A stretch of DNA of 23,495 nucleotides from UBA2283 sp041658955 (GCA_041658955.1 JBAZZE010000013.1:1-23495), one strand, 5' to 3'. Numbered from the stretch's first letter, positions 14,216 to 20,853 are shown. Notes: generated from the letters alone by a model not told the origin. Numbers and translations are program-made.

Positions 14216-14740
14216 GATATTTGGTTCGTTTTCGCTCTTTTGAGCTCATCAGTGACGAAACACATCGTCACAACGAAAAAAAACAGCGGAATAAAAACAC
14301 TTTAAATATATAAAAAATATATATAAAAAAGGATTTTTAGTCCAAGGTCTTGCTGTTTTTTTGTTTTTTTGGTTTTGGGTTTTTTTGTGTGTTTTTCGCC
14401 CTCACGGGCGGGCGGTTGGGGGACTGGCTGAGCCAATATCCCCGACCACAGACACGACGTCTCTCTACAAATCTTTCGCCGTGTCTTGGTAAATCTTGCG
14501 TCTTTCATCCCGGGTTGGATGAAGGGGGGCCGGAATCGCCAACGTGCGGCGGGATCACTGGTCATGACCAATATCGTTCAGGCATGCCAGTCTGAGGGGT
14601 GAAAACAGTAAATGTAGAGAGTTTCCCGGGATCGATAAAAGGCAAAATAATTTGCCACTTGTCGACCTCGGGAAAGTCCAAAACCAAAATTTTAAAGTAC
14701 TACCGAAAGGTTCAATGCAATCATTGAAATTTCAGTTAAT
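14194..14740 (-). ncRNA. Structured non-coding RNA of unknown class
   Basis: The 14188-14771 interval holds no convincing protein gene. A perfect promoter predicts a start near 14740; the terminator is at 14194-14215, giving about 545 nt. Folded elements, 5' to 3': TTCAATG/CATTGAA near the 5' end, a long hairpin (14623-14674) with arms TTTCCCG/CGGGAAA and tip GGCAAA/TTTGCC, TTCATCC/GGATGAA (14504-14523), and a 10-bp hairpin (14450-14486). The loop of the last (14461-14469) is exactly complementary over 9 nt to 14613-14621, a pseudoknot. GGTYGGGG/CCCCGACC and CGCCC/GGGCG follow, then an A-rich stretch and the hammerhead. GC content is well above the flanks. It lacks the hallmarks of tmRNA, RNase P RNA or SRP RNA. 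Confidence 0.7.
14225..14277 (-). ncRNA. Type III hammerhead ribozyme fold with G at the cleavage-site position
   Basis: All the elements appear in the right order on the minus strand. Stem III is UUCGUU (14277-14272) pairing with AACGAA (14230-14225), 6 bp. Position 17 is 14271. Stem I is UGACGA/UCGUCA (14270-14265 with 14258-14253) with a 6-nt loop. The core CUGAUGA is at 14252-14246. Stem II is GCUC/GAGC with an AAAA loop (14245-14234), and GAA (14233-14231) completes the core. Every conserved core base matches except position 17, which is G; active ribozymes have A, C or U there. It lies between a folded RNA and a terminator. Confidence 0.8.
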
Positions 14741-14746
14741 GGGAGG

Positions 14747-14775
14747 ATTATATCCCAAGGCTTATAAGTTGTCAA
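14747..14775 (-). promoter_or_regulatory. Perfect consensus sigma70 promoter of the structured ncRNA
   Basis: TTGACA (14770-14775), a 17-bp spacer and TATAAT (14747-14752), with full consensus at both hexamers. The TGA stop of the alkyltransferase-like gene (14772-14774) forms part of the -35. This is the strongest promoter seen in the window and predicts a highly expressed RNA. Confidence 0.88.
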
Positions 14776-15098
14776 TCGAAGATAAACAAGTGCTTTTCGA
14801 AGTCAATTATTCGATCTTTTTTATCAAGTATTATCCCCTCTTCTTTGTAGAGTTTTAGCCGTGATTTACGGTATTTTGGTGACATCCATACTCTCCCACC
14901 TGAGTAAACTATCCGATGAAAAGGAATATTATCAACATCAGGACAACGTCCTAGAATGCTGGTAATCATCTGAGCCATCATCGGGTGTCCACCAGCACTG
15001 ATGGTTAACAATCCATAAGTAGTTACTCGACCAGGTGGAATTGACAAGGCTAATTCCCAGACTTTTTTCATAAAAGGGGTAGGTGATTTTTTATTCAT
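14772..15098 (-). CDS. Alkyltransferase-like (ATL) protein with Phe in place of the active cysteine
   Basis: A 108-residue protein with the alkylguanine-transferase fold: PPGRVTTYGLL (Tyr28) and NIPFHRIV, where Phe60 takes the place of the acceptor Cys. ATL proteins bind O6-alkylguanine without repairing it and hand the lesion to nucleotide excision repair. Known members mostly have Trp (or Ala) there, so Phe is unusual. By eye, the usual Arg finger in the recognition helix appears to be Gln43. It overlaps the upstream HAD gene by 4 nt (ATGA), so rarA, HAD and ATL form one operon. Its TGA stop lies in the -35 of the ncRNA promoter. Confidence 0.88.
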   Translation of the reverse strand: MNKKSPTPFMKKVWELALSIPPGRVTTYGLLTISAGGHPMMAQMITSILGRCPDVDNIPFHRIVYSGGRVWMSPKYRKSRLKLYKEEGIILDKKDRIIDFEKHLFIFD

Positions 15099-15703
15099 GG
15101 ATTAAGGTTGGTATCGGCCCAGATTTTAAGGTCTTCGAAATTACGATAATGATAGCCATCCCCTCCCAATGACTTGAAGTGGTCTATTGATCTGAGAGAA
15201 TCTTCAATTAATAAAGCAGAGTCATAATCATTGGTACCAATTAGTTTCATGGCGACATCAAACAAGCCTTCACTTTTTAGCATTTTAAATGAAAATGAGT
15301 TGACCACTATATCAAATAGAGTTTCAAATTGATAATGGGGGTTAATATATAAGTCAAAAACGTCCATATTGTCGGTGACTAGGCCAACTTTTATACCAGA
15401 GGATTTTAGACGGTCGATTAGGTCAAAATGACGACTATCAATTGCAAATTGGGCGCCACCTTTAATAAGAGAATCTTCGAGTGTAAGTTGATCCACTCCA
15501 GTTTGCTTAATAATATAGTCATTAATAAATTTAAGATCAATGTCAGCTCTCATCCACTTAGTAATGACATCGTTCCCTTGAGGCCCAAAAATATTTGACT
15601 GAACAAAATCCCAAGCTTTAGGGTGAGTTTTTTGGAGTGGTCGGTAAAAAAAATCGTGTGAGATGACTCCATTAAAGTCCCAGAATACTGTCTTGTATTT
15701 CAT
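15095..15703 (-). CDS. HAD-superfamily hydrolase with variant motif I
   Basis: A 202-residue cytosolic protein with the haloacid dehalogenase pattern, typical of small-molecule phosphatases. Motif I reads WDFNGVI, so the nucleophile Asp9 is present but the second Asp, the general acid/base, is Asn11. Motif II is GLVTDN (Thr), motif III a Lys in FKMLKSEG, and motif IV LLIEDS. The helical cap lies between motifs I and II (about residues 18-90). D-to-N at this site usually lowers or changes activity, so it may be a weak phosphatase or act in another role. It overlaps rarA and the ATL gene by 4 nt on each side. Substrate unknown. Confidence 0.85.
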   Translation of the reverse strand: MKYKTVFWDFNGVISHDFFYRPLQKTHPKAWDFVQSNIFGPQGNDVITKWMRADIDLKFINDYIIKQTGVDQLTLEDSLIKGGAQFAIDSRHFDLIDRLKSSGIKVGLVTDNMDVFDLYINPHYQFETLFDIVVNSFSFKMLKSEGLFDVAMKLIGTNDYDSALLIEDSLRSIDHFKSLGGDGYHYRNFEDLKIWADTNLNP

Positions 15704-16866
15704 TTTTTCTTAAGAGGTTTAAAGTATTTTTTGCCTTTTAATTTGTCTGGGAGCAGGTCTTCTTCAGTATATTGTTGGTAGCCTTTTCCATATCCAATAT
15801 CTTTCATTAATTTCGTGGGAGCGTTGCGGAGATTAAGCGGTATTGGGAGATTGCCGTAAGTCTTAATATCAGCTTGAGCAGAACGAAGCCCATCATAGGC
15901 ACTACGATTTTTAGGGGATGTGGCCAAATAAACCACACCATGGGCTAAGTTAATAGCGCATTCTGGATAACCAATCTGAGTTACAGCCTGAAAGACTTGG
16001 TTGGCTAACATCAGGGCGGAAGAGTTGGCAATACCTACATCCTCACTAGCAAAAATAACCATTCTTCTGGCAATAAATACTGGGTCTTCACCTGCATCAA
16101 CCATCCGAGCTAGATAGTAAAGCGCAGCATCAGGATTACTGGCTCTCATTGATTTAATAAAAGCCGAGATGGTGTTGTAGTGTTCTTCGCCTTTCTTATC
16201 GAAACGAAGAAAAGAATTTTGGAGAGTCTGCTTAAGTGTGTCTATAGTTAGTTTGCCATAGAGAGTAAAGGCGTTATCAATCATGGTAATGGCTTGACGA
16301 GCATCACCATTGGCCATCTGGGTTAGCCACTCTTTGGGAACTTTGGTAATTTTGGTCTTGAGAATTTTGCAGGCACGATTGATTATTTCCCCAACTTCCT
16401 CAGATGAAAGCTCATTAAGGGTAAAGACACGGCAACGAGATAGAAGTGGTGAGATAACTTCAAAGCTAGGATTCTCAGTGGTAGCACCAATTAAAGTTAG
16501 AATACCGGACTCGACGTAGGGCAAAAGAAAATCCTGTTGGGCTTTATTGAACCGATGGATTTCATCGAGAAATAAAATCTTTTTGACCAAACCATGTTCC
16601 CCGTTACCAATTATTTTTTTTATATCGTCTTTGCTGGCGGAGACGGCCGATAACTCGTAAAGATCGGCATTTGATTCATGAGCTATTATCTTAGCTAAGG
16701 TAGTCTTACCCACTCCAGGAGGTCCCCAAAAAATCATTGAAAATATCTGGTGATTTTGAATGGCTAGTCGAAGTGGTTTACCCTCACCGACTAGGTGAGT
16801 CTGACCAACAAAGTCATCTAAATTCTTTGGTCGGAGGACTGAGGCTAATGGTAATGAAAGTGTCAT
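15700..16866 (-). CDS. rarA: Replication-associated recombination protein A (RarA/MgsA), AAA+ ATPase
   Basis: A 388-residue AAA+ ATPase that acts at stalled replication forks. Walker A is GPPGVGKTT (residues 48-56), Walker B is LFLDEIHRFNKAQQDFLLP, sensor 1 is GATTENPSFE, and the Arg finger region is LLSRCRVF. The C-terminal helical and tetramerisation part (SMRASNPDAALYYLARM, EDVGIANSSA, YPECAINLAHG) is complete, so the protein is full length. It heads a three-gene operon with the HAD and ATL genes, each junction a 4-nt ATGA overlap, which gives this operon a DNA-damage flavour. Promoter at 16898-16926. Confidence 0.96.
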   Translation of the reverse strand: MTLSLPLASVLRPKNLDDFVGQTHLVGEGKPLRLAIQNHQIFSMIFWGPPGVGKTTLAKIIAHESNADLYELSAVSASKDDIKKIIGNGEHGLVKKILFLDEIHRFNKAQQDFLLPYVESGILTLIGATTENPSFEVISPLLSRCRVFTLNELSSEEVGEIINRACKILKTKITKVPKEWLTQMANGDARQAITMIDNAFTLYGKLTIDTLKQTLQNSFLRFDKKGEEHYNTISAFIKSMRASNPDAALYYLARMVDAGEDPVFIARRMVIFASEDVGIANSSALMLANQVFQAVTQIGYPECAINLAHGVVYLATSPKNRSAYDGLRSAQADIKTYGNLPIPLNLRNAPTKLMKDIGYGKGYQQYTEEDLLPDKLKGKKYFKPLKKK

Positions 16867-16897
16867 GATTATTTTCGGGTTTAATTCGGGTATATGA

Positions 16898-16926
16898 AGA
16901 ATAAAAAATTATGGTGGTTTTGTCAA
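16898..16926 (-). promoter_or_regulatory. Sigma70-type promoter of the rarA operon
   Basis: TTGACA (16921-16926), a 17-bp spacer and TATTCT (16898-16903) on the minus strand. The leader would be about 24 nt, without a Shine-Dalgarno sequence. Confidence 0.75.
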
Positions 16927-16937
16927 TCCGGAAAAGT

Positions 16938-16943
16938 TATAAT
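16938..16943 (+). promoter_or_regulatory. -10 hexamer of the polysaccharide deacetylase gene
   Basis: TATAAT with 8 nt to the GTG at 16952, predicting a leaderless or nearly leaderless message. It lies only 12 bp from the -35 of the divergent rarA promoter, so the two promoters probably compete for polymerase. Confidence 0.55.
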
Positions 16944-16951
16944 TTCAAGTT

Positions 16952-17758
16952 GTGAAAAATATATTTTTGTCGCTCTTTTGGTTTTTAGGGGTGGGCCAGA
17001 CCAAATTTGTACCTCCAGCAATTTTAACCCCGACAATTGCTCCGACACCTACCGTTCATCAAGTTACCTTCGCTGAAATCAATCAAAAATACGGACCCTG
17101 TGCCAGTGTAAATGTACTGATGTATCACCATATTCAAGATGAAAAGGTGGCTAAGAAGTTAGGACAGGCCGGACTAACAGTTACCCCCGACTGGTTTGAC
17201 AAACAGATGCAGTATTTAAAGGAAAAACAATACAATGTTTTAAAAATTGAGGACTTAGTAGACTATTTCAATGGTAAAAGAGCTTTGCCAAAAAAAGCGG
17301 TGGTAATTACGTTAGACGATGCCTACGAAGATAATTATCTATCTGCATATCCGATTCTGAAAAAATATAATTTTCCAGCAACTATTTTTACTCCAACTGG
17401 CCTGGTTAATGTTATGGACTACCTAAATTGGAATGAAATTAATGATATGAAAAATTCTGATCTAATTTACTTTGCAAACCATACTTGGTCACATCACAGC
17501 GCCCTTGATAAAAAGGAAATTTTAGAAAAAGAAATCGGATTAGCCGATAGCCAATTAAACGAAAAAGGACTAAATACTGCTAAGGTATTTGCCTATCCGT
17601 ACGGTAAACCAAGTGATGGTGCTGAAGATGTATTGGCTAAACTTGGATACAACATTGCTTTTACCACCCGCCATGGAAACATTCTCTGTACCAAACAAAA
17701 ATACACTCTTCCGAGAATTAGGGTCGGTAATGCTCCCCTTTCAAAGTATGGGTTATAA
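16952..17758 (+). CDS. Polysaccharide deacetylase (NodB/CE4 family), exported
   Basis: A 268-residue protein that removes acetyl groups from surface polysaccharide or peptidoglycan. A short N-terminal hydrophobic segment (residues 2-15) indicates export or anchoring. The CE4 motifs are in order: VNVLMYHHI, TLDDAYEDN (catalytic and metal Asp residues), NHTWSHHS (metal His residues) and FAYPYGKPSDG. It resembles the PgaB/IcaB-like MYHHI subgroup. The GTG start is chosen because TATAAT lies 8 nt upstream and the signal-like segment begins there. Followed after 6 nt by the DUF3096 gene, whose -10 overlaps this gene's TAA. Confidence 0.93.
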   Translation: MKNIFLSLFWFLGVGQTKFVPPAILTPTIAPTPTVHQVTFAEINQKYGPCASVNVLMYHHIQDEKVAKKLGQAGLTVTPDWFDKQMQYLKEKQYNVLKIEDLVDYFNGKRALPKKAVVITLDDAYEDNYLSAYPILKKYNFPATIFTPTGLVNVMDYLNWNEINDMKNSDLIYFANHTWSHHSALDKKEILEKEIGLADSQLNEKGLNTAKVFAYPYGKPSDGAEDVLAKLGYNIAFTTRHGNILCTKQKYTLPRIRVGNAPLSKYGL

Positions 17759-17759
17759 T
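17754..17759 (+). promoter_or_regulatory. -10 hexamer of the DUF3096 gene, overlapping the upstream stop codon
   Basis: TATAAT contains the TAA stop of the deacetylase and is followed by AAATT (5 nt) and the ATG at 17765: a leaderless configuration built into the end of the preceding gene. Confidence 0.6.
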
Positions 17760-17764
17760 AAATT

Positions 17765-17908
17765 ATGAAACTCGTAAACATATCTCCACTAATGTCATTA
17801 ATCTTTGGAGTACTAATACTTCTAAATCCAAAACTATTGTCACTACTAGTGGCTATCTACATGATTTTGACTGGACTATTGGGGCTGGGAATTCTAAAAC
17901 TAGGTTAA
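17765..17908 (+). CDS. DUF3096-like small membrane protein, 47 residues
   Basis: A tiny gene reading MKLVNISPLMSLIFGVLILL, then NPKLLSLLVAIYMILTGLLG and a short tail. Two hydrophobic helices are joined by the NPKLL turn and end in a TGLLGLG motif, which matches the DUF3096 pattern as I recall it. Function unknown. It has its own -10 at a 5-nt distance and ends before the terminator at 17950-17980. The gene is short enough to be missed by automatic length cut-offs. Confidence 0.8.
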   Translation: MKLVNISPLMSLIFGVLILLNPKLLSLLVAIYMILTGLLGLGILKLG

Positions 17909-17949
17909 GGAATTCAGAGTATTTTAATTTCTGTTTGTTTAAATACAAA

Positions 17950-17980
17950 AAAAACGCCGGATAGATGTTCCGGCGTTTTT
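17950..17980. terminator. Bidirectional Rho-independent terminator
   Basis: Arms AAAAACGCCGGA and TCCGGCGTTTTT (12 bp) around a 7-nt loop, with A and T tracts on both sides. It separates the convergent DUF3096 (plus) and DUF4349 (minus) genes. Confidence 0.93.
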
Positions 17981-17999
17981 GATTTACAAACTTTGGAAA

Positions 18000-18887
18000 C
18001 TAATTTTTACGGGTTTTGAGATACCAGATTATTAGTCCAACTGGGATAAGAATTGGCAGATAGACTACTCCCCAGATAATAAGACTTCCCAGTCCACGGA
18101 CATTGGCAATCAGTGAGCGTACGGCCTCCTTGAAGATAACAGCTGGACGCCACTCGTTGGTGGGAGCATAGGGTAGGGCTAACTCATCGGTTGATAAATA
18201 GACACTTACCAAACTGAGCTTAGCTGATTGATCAAGATATTTTTGTTGACCTTTAACGGAATCGATTTGTTGTTGAATATTGATAAGTTGTTGCTGAACA
18301 TTCATCAGATCTTCAACCCGGGTGGCTTTGTCTAAAATATCTTCAAACTTAACTTTGGTCTTAGTTAACACAGCCAACTGAGCATCGAGGTCAACATATT
18401 GGTCGGTAACATCATTTCCACTAACTGATTCAGAAACGACTTTGACAGCGAGCTTTTTGAAAGCGGCCATGGCCTCTGATCTTTTGGCTTCTGGTACTCG
18501 AACTGTAATTGAACCATTGGCAGCAGACTCAGGACGAGATAGATTGGAGTTAACCAGGTAACCTCCAAATCCCTTGGCAAGTGTTTCAATTGCACTCACT
18601 TCGGCCGCCACATCTTTAACTTGGAGTGACAGACTAGAATCTCGAATTACCAGACGATTTACATTATCAGTAGGTGCTGCCTCGCGACCATAGTTCATCA
18701 TTTTAGCCGAGGGAGCTGAGGAAACAGAGATGCTATCTTGCATCATAATTCCAGACCCACCACCAGCTGTTGGTAGAGTAGTAGCTCGATAACCAATGTT
18801 GGGGTAAACAACCTTACTCCTACCCCAGAGAATGACAATAACAACTAGAGCAACTAGAGCCCAGTTGCGTTTAAGCCAAACTATCAT
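18000..18887 (-). CDS. DUF4349-family membrane protein
   Basis: A 295-residue protein with an N-terminal transmembrane segment (about residues 10-22), an outward-facing DUF4349 domain and a C-terminal transmembrane helix near residues 264-288. The domain shows the usual RLVIRDSSLSLQV start, GGYLVNSNLS, ITVRVP, and DVTDQYVDLDAQL, followed by a coiled coil (residues about 170-220, rich in Gln). In other bacteria the family is often a lipoprotein; its role is unknown. Its ATG overlaps the stop of the Lys-rich peptide gene by 4 nt (ATGA), so the two are coupled. Confidence 0.87.
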   Translation of the reverse strand: MIVWLKRNWALVALVVIVILWGRSKVVYPNIGYRATTLPTAGGGSGIMMQDSISVSSAPSAKMMNYGREAAPTDNVNRLVIRDSSLSLQVKDVAAEVSAIETLAKGFGGYLVNSNLSRPESAANGSITVRVPEAKRSEAMAAFKKLAVKVVSESVSGNDVTDQYVDLDAQLAVLTKTKVKFEDILDKATRVEDLMNVQQQLINIQQQIDSVKGQQKYLDQSAKLSLVSVYLSTDELALPYAPTNEWRPAVIFKEAVRSLIANVRGLGSLIIWGVVYLPILIPVGLIIWYLKTRKN

Positions 18888-19084
18888 AGTTTACTGATAA
18901 TTATTAATATTGAGGAAAATATAATGGAAAGCCAGAGCAGAATTTGAAATGGACTTAGAGAACTACTGGTAACGACTGGGGTTGAAGTAACTTTTTTAGT
19001 TACTGTTTTTGTAGCTTTTTTAATTGTTTTTTTGGCAGTTTTTTTTACAGACTTGATTGTCTTTTTTGGGGTGGATTTTTTCAT
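18884..19084 (-). CDS. Lysine/threonine-rich peptide with C-terminal membrane anchor
   Basis: A 66-residue protein. The first 34 residues are almost only Lys, Thr, Ser and Val in a loose KKTxKK repeat, similar in composition to histone H1-like tails. Residues about 47-64 form one hydrophobic helix (ILLWLSIIFSSILIII). This suggests a tail-anchored peptide with a strongly positive domain that could bind nucleic acid or acidic lipid or wall polymer. Function not known. It precedes the DUF4349 gene with an ATGA overlap. Only 16 bp separate its start from the divergent glycosyltransferase gene. Confidence 0.65.
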   Translation of the reverse strand: MKKSTPKKTIKSVKKTAKKTIKKATKTVTKKVTSTPVVTSSSLSPFQILLWLSIIFSSILIIISKL

Positions 19085-19100
19085 GATAAATTAGTGTAGC

Positions 19101-20333
19101 ATGAAATTTTGGTGGCTGTTGACAGCTTTACTTGGTTTATATCTGGCGGTAGCCAACCAATCTCTTTGGTTGGACGAAGCCATCTCAGCTAATGTGGCCA
19201 GAAATAATAGTTATCGGGGAATCGTAACTAACTTTTCCAAATATGATTTTCACCCCCCGGGTTATTATCTCGTATTAAAAACGTGGGCGGATATTTTTGG
19301 GTATTCGGAAATATCTTTACGCTTGCCATCGATAATTTTTACTCTGATAACAGTGACATTGGTCTACAAACTAGGTGGAATGGGAGCTGCCATGATAGTT
19401 GGGTTTAACCCTCTACTTGTCTACTATTCCCATGAAGCTCGGATGTATGCCTTGGTAACCATGCTACTAACATGTTCAGTTTATTTTTTAATTAGAAAAA
19501 AATATTTATATTCGGGAATAGTAGCCGGACTAAGCTTTTTGGTTTTCTACGGGTCGATATTTTTAACCGCTGGTATCGGAATTTACCTTTTATTAAATAG
19601 AAAATATAAACCATTATTTTTATTTTCAATGGGACCAGTTTTGGGATTATTAGTGATTAGCCCGTTACTAATAAACCAGTTTAAATACTCCAAAGAAATG
19701 CTGTCGACAGTTACAAACTGGAGCTTGGTACTAGGGAAAGCGAATATAAAAAATCTATTACTAATCCCGATGAAATTTGCTGGTGGGAGAATAAGTTTTT
19801 ATCCAAAGGTTTTATATTATGCAATTGTAGGTATTTGGTCAGTGTTTGTGTTTTCGAAATTATTTAAGAAAAATGTTTATTCATTCTTATTTTGGGCTAG
19901 CATCGCTCTAGGAACTTTGTTTTCAATATTTACCCCAATGCTTCAGTACTTTCGTTTTTTGTATTTTATTCCACTGATGGCGCTAATAATAAATAAAAAT
20001 AAAGTGATTGTATTTGGGTCGCTAGTTTTCAGTTTAATATATATAGCAGTGCCAACCTTTCACAGAGAAGATTGGAAAAGTTTGGCGAAAAGTGTACCCA
20101 TGAAAGTGTATATGGTTGAAAGTTTTGGGGACCCGCTTTTGTACTACAAGCCAGGTATTGAAATTATTGATATTAGAAATAAGCCAGCGGAAAAAGTAAT
20201 CATGGTAATACCTTACGGTGAAATAATCCACGGAGTTGACCACCAAAAGATATTGACCGATCAGGGATTTAAGTTGGTATCAAGGACAGTCTTTCGAGAA
20301 TTGGTAAGCGAAACTTGGCAACAAGGGTCTTGA
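19101..20333 (+). CDS. GT39-like (GT-C fold) membrane glycosyltransferase
   Basis: A 410-residue polytopic membrane protein with about 9-10 transmembrane helices. It has the GT-C signature of dolichyl-phosphate-mannose-type or ArnT-type transferases: LWLDEAISANVAR (acidic motif in the first outer loop), HPPGYYLVLKTW, SLRLPSIIFTL, and YYSHEARMYAL. Such enzymes move a sugar from a lipid-phosphate donor to protein or lipid on the outside of the membrane. A natural role here would be modification of the surface proteins encoded nearby, but this is inference. Its TGA stop lies inside the -35 of the Hsp20 promoter. Confidence 0.85.
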   Translation: MKFWWLLTALLGLYLAVANQSLWLDEAISANVARNNSYRGIVTNFSKYDFHPPGYYLVLKTWADIFGYSEISLRLPSIIFTLITVTLVYKLGGMGAAMIVGFNPLLVYYSHEARMYALVTMLLTCSVYFLIRKKYLYSGIVAGLSFLVFYGSIFLTAGIGIYLLLNRKYKPLFLFSMGPVLGLLVISPLLINQFKYSKEMLSTVTNWSLVLGKANIKNLLLIPMKFAGGRISFYPKVLYYAIVGIWSVFVFSKLFKKNVYSFLFWASIALGTLFSIFTPMLQYFRFLYFIPLMALIINKNKVIVFGSLVFSLIYIAVPTFHREDWKSLAKSVPMKVYMVESFGDPLLYYKPGIEIIDIRNKPAEKVIMVIPYGEIIHGVDHQKILTDQGFKLVSRTVFRELVSETWQQGS

Positions 20334-20359
20334 CATGCTGGCACAAGCTATCTTATACT
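20330..20359 (+). promoter_or_regulatory. Sigma70-type promoter of the Hsp20 gene
   Basis: TTGACA (20330-20335), an 18-bp spacer and TATACT (20354-20359), predicting a start near 20366 and a leader of about 74 nt, the longest well-supported leader after that of 8674. The TGA stop of the glycosyltransferase is embedded in the -35. Confidence 0.78.
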
Positions 20360-20366
20360 GCTAATA

Positions 20367-20417
20367 ACTCCCGTCACTATTGAGGGAAGAGCTCTTAACC
20401 ACAAAACAATACGGGAG
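20367..20417 (+). promoter_or_regulatory. Hairpin-forming 5' leader of hsp20, possible RNA thermometer
   Basis: CTCCCGT (20368-20374), right at the predicted transcript start, pairs with ACGGGAG (20411-20417). Between them is AAGAGCTCTT (20387-20396), a 10-bp palindrome. GGGAG is the only Shine-Dalgarno-like sequence before the ATG (20440), about 22 nt away, and it is sequestered in the stem. Small heat-shock genes are a classic home for RNA thermometers, but the distance to the ATG is longer than usual. No CIRCE element is seen. Confidence 0.5.
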
Positions 20418-20439
20418 ATAGTTAAAAATTAAAAATAAT

Positions 20440-20853
20440 ATGCGATACCTACCATATAGCCCGCTTATTAACTGGCACCCATTATCATGGGATGAAGATA
20501 ATTGGCCAGAGTTACAATCAAACTCAGGTCTTAATGTTTATATAGATGATAAAGAAACTGAAGTAACTGTAGAAGCGCCGGTTCCAGGAATGGATCCAAA
20601 AAATTTAAAGGTTACCTATCATGATGGAATGCTTCATATATATGGAAGTGCCAGTGAAAAAGATGAGGAAAGAAAAAAAGGTAAACTCATAAAAAAATGG
20701 GAAATGGCCAGTTCTGTTGACTATGTTACTTCCCTCCCTCGTCCAATTGATACCAAATCGATTGACGCTAAGATAAAAGATGGGGTGGTGACTATTAAGG
20801 CAAAAATTGCTGAAGAAGCCAAACCAAAAGAAATTGAAGTTAAAGTCGGATAG
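20440..20853 (+). CDS. Hsp20 / alpha-crystallin-family small heat-shock protein
   Basis: A 137-residue ATP-independent chaperone that holds unfolding proteins. The alpha-crystallin domain covers about residues 30-125: VYIDDKETEVTVEAPVPGMDPKNLKVTYHDGMLHIYG, then the SLPRPIDTKSIDAKIKDGVVTIK block with the conserved hydrophobic strand. The N-terminal arm is aromatic and the C-terminal IxV-like motif is IEVKV. Its own promoter and folded leader suggest stress control. Its last 14 bases overlap the 3' end of the convergent pseudouridine synthase gene. Confidence 0.94.
   Translation: MRYLPYSPLINWHPLSWDEDNWPELQSNSGLNVYIDDKETEVTVEAPVPGMDPKNLKVTYHDGMLHIYGSASEKDEERKKGKLIKKWEMASSVDYVTSLPRPIDTKSIDAKIKDGVVTIKAKIAEEAKPKEIEVKVG

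Noticed and set aside
14025..14249. A 74-residue version of the small membrane ORF starting at 14249
   Set aside because: It would translate through the terminator palindrome and part of the hammerhead; the inner ATG at 14174 gives the membrane segment without that.
14302..14595. Open frames on both strands (minus 14302-14571, plus 14350-14595) over the structured region
   Set aside because: Low-complexity translations from A/T-homopolymer and hairpin sequence, no signal or domain, and a promoter plus terminator that define an RNA gene instead.
14600..14720. RNase P RNA, because the plus strand has GGGAAAGTCC resembling the conserved GAGGAAAGUCC block
   Set aside because: The strong promoter is on the other strand, the flanking conserved bases do not fit, and the matching ACAGAA region was not found.
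14194..14740. tmRNA or SRP RNA
   Set aside because: No tRNA-like ends with CCA, no tag-coding frame ending in Ala-Ala, and no SRP tetraloop domain.
20360..20400. CIRCE operator in front of hsp20
   Set aside because: The sequence lacks TTAGCACTC-N9-GAGTGCTAA; the palindrome there is different.
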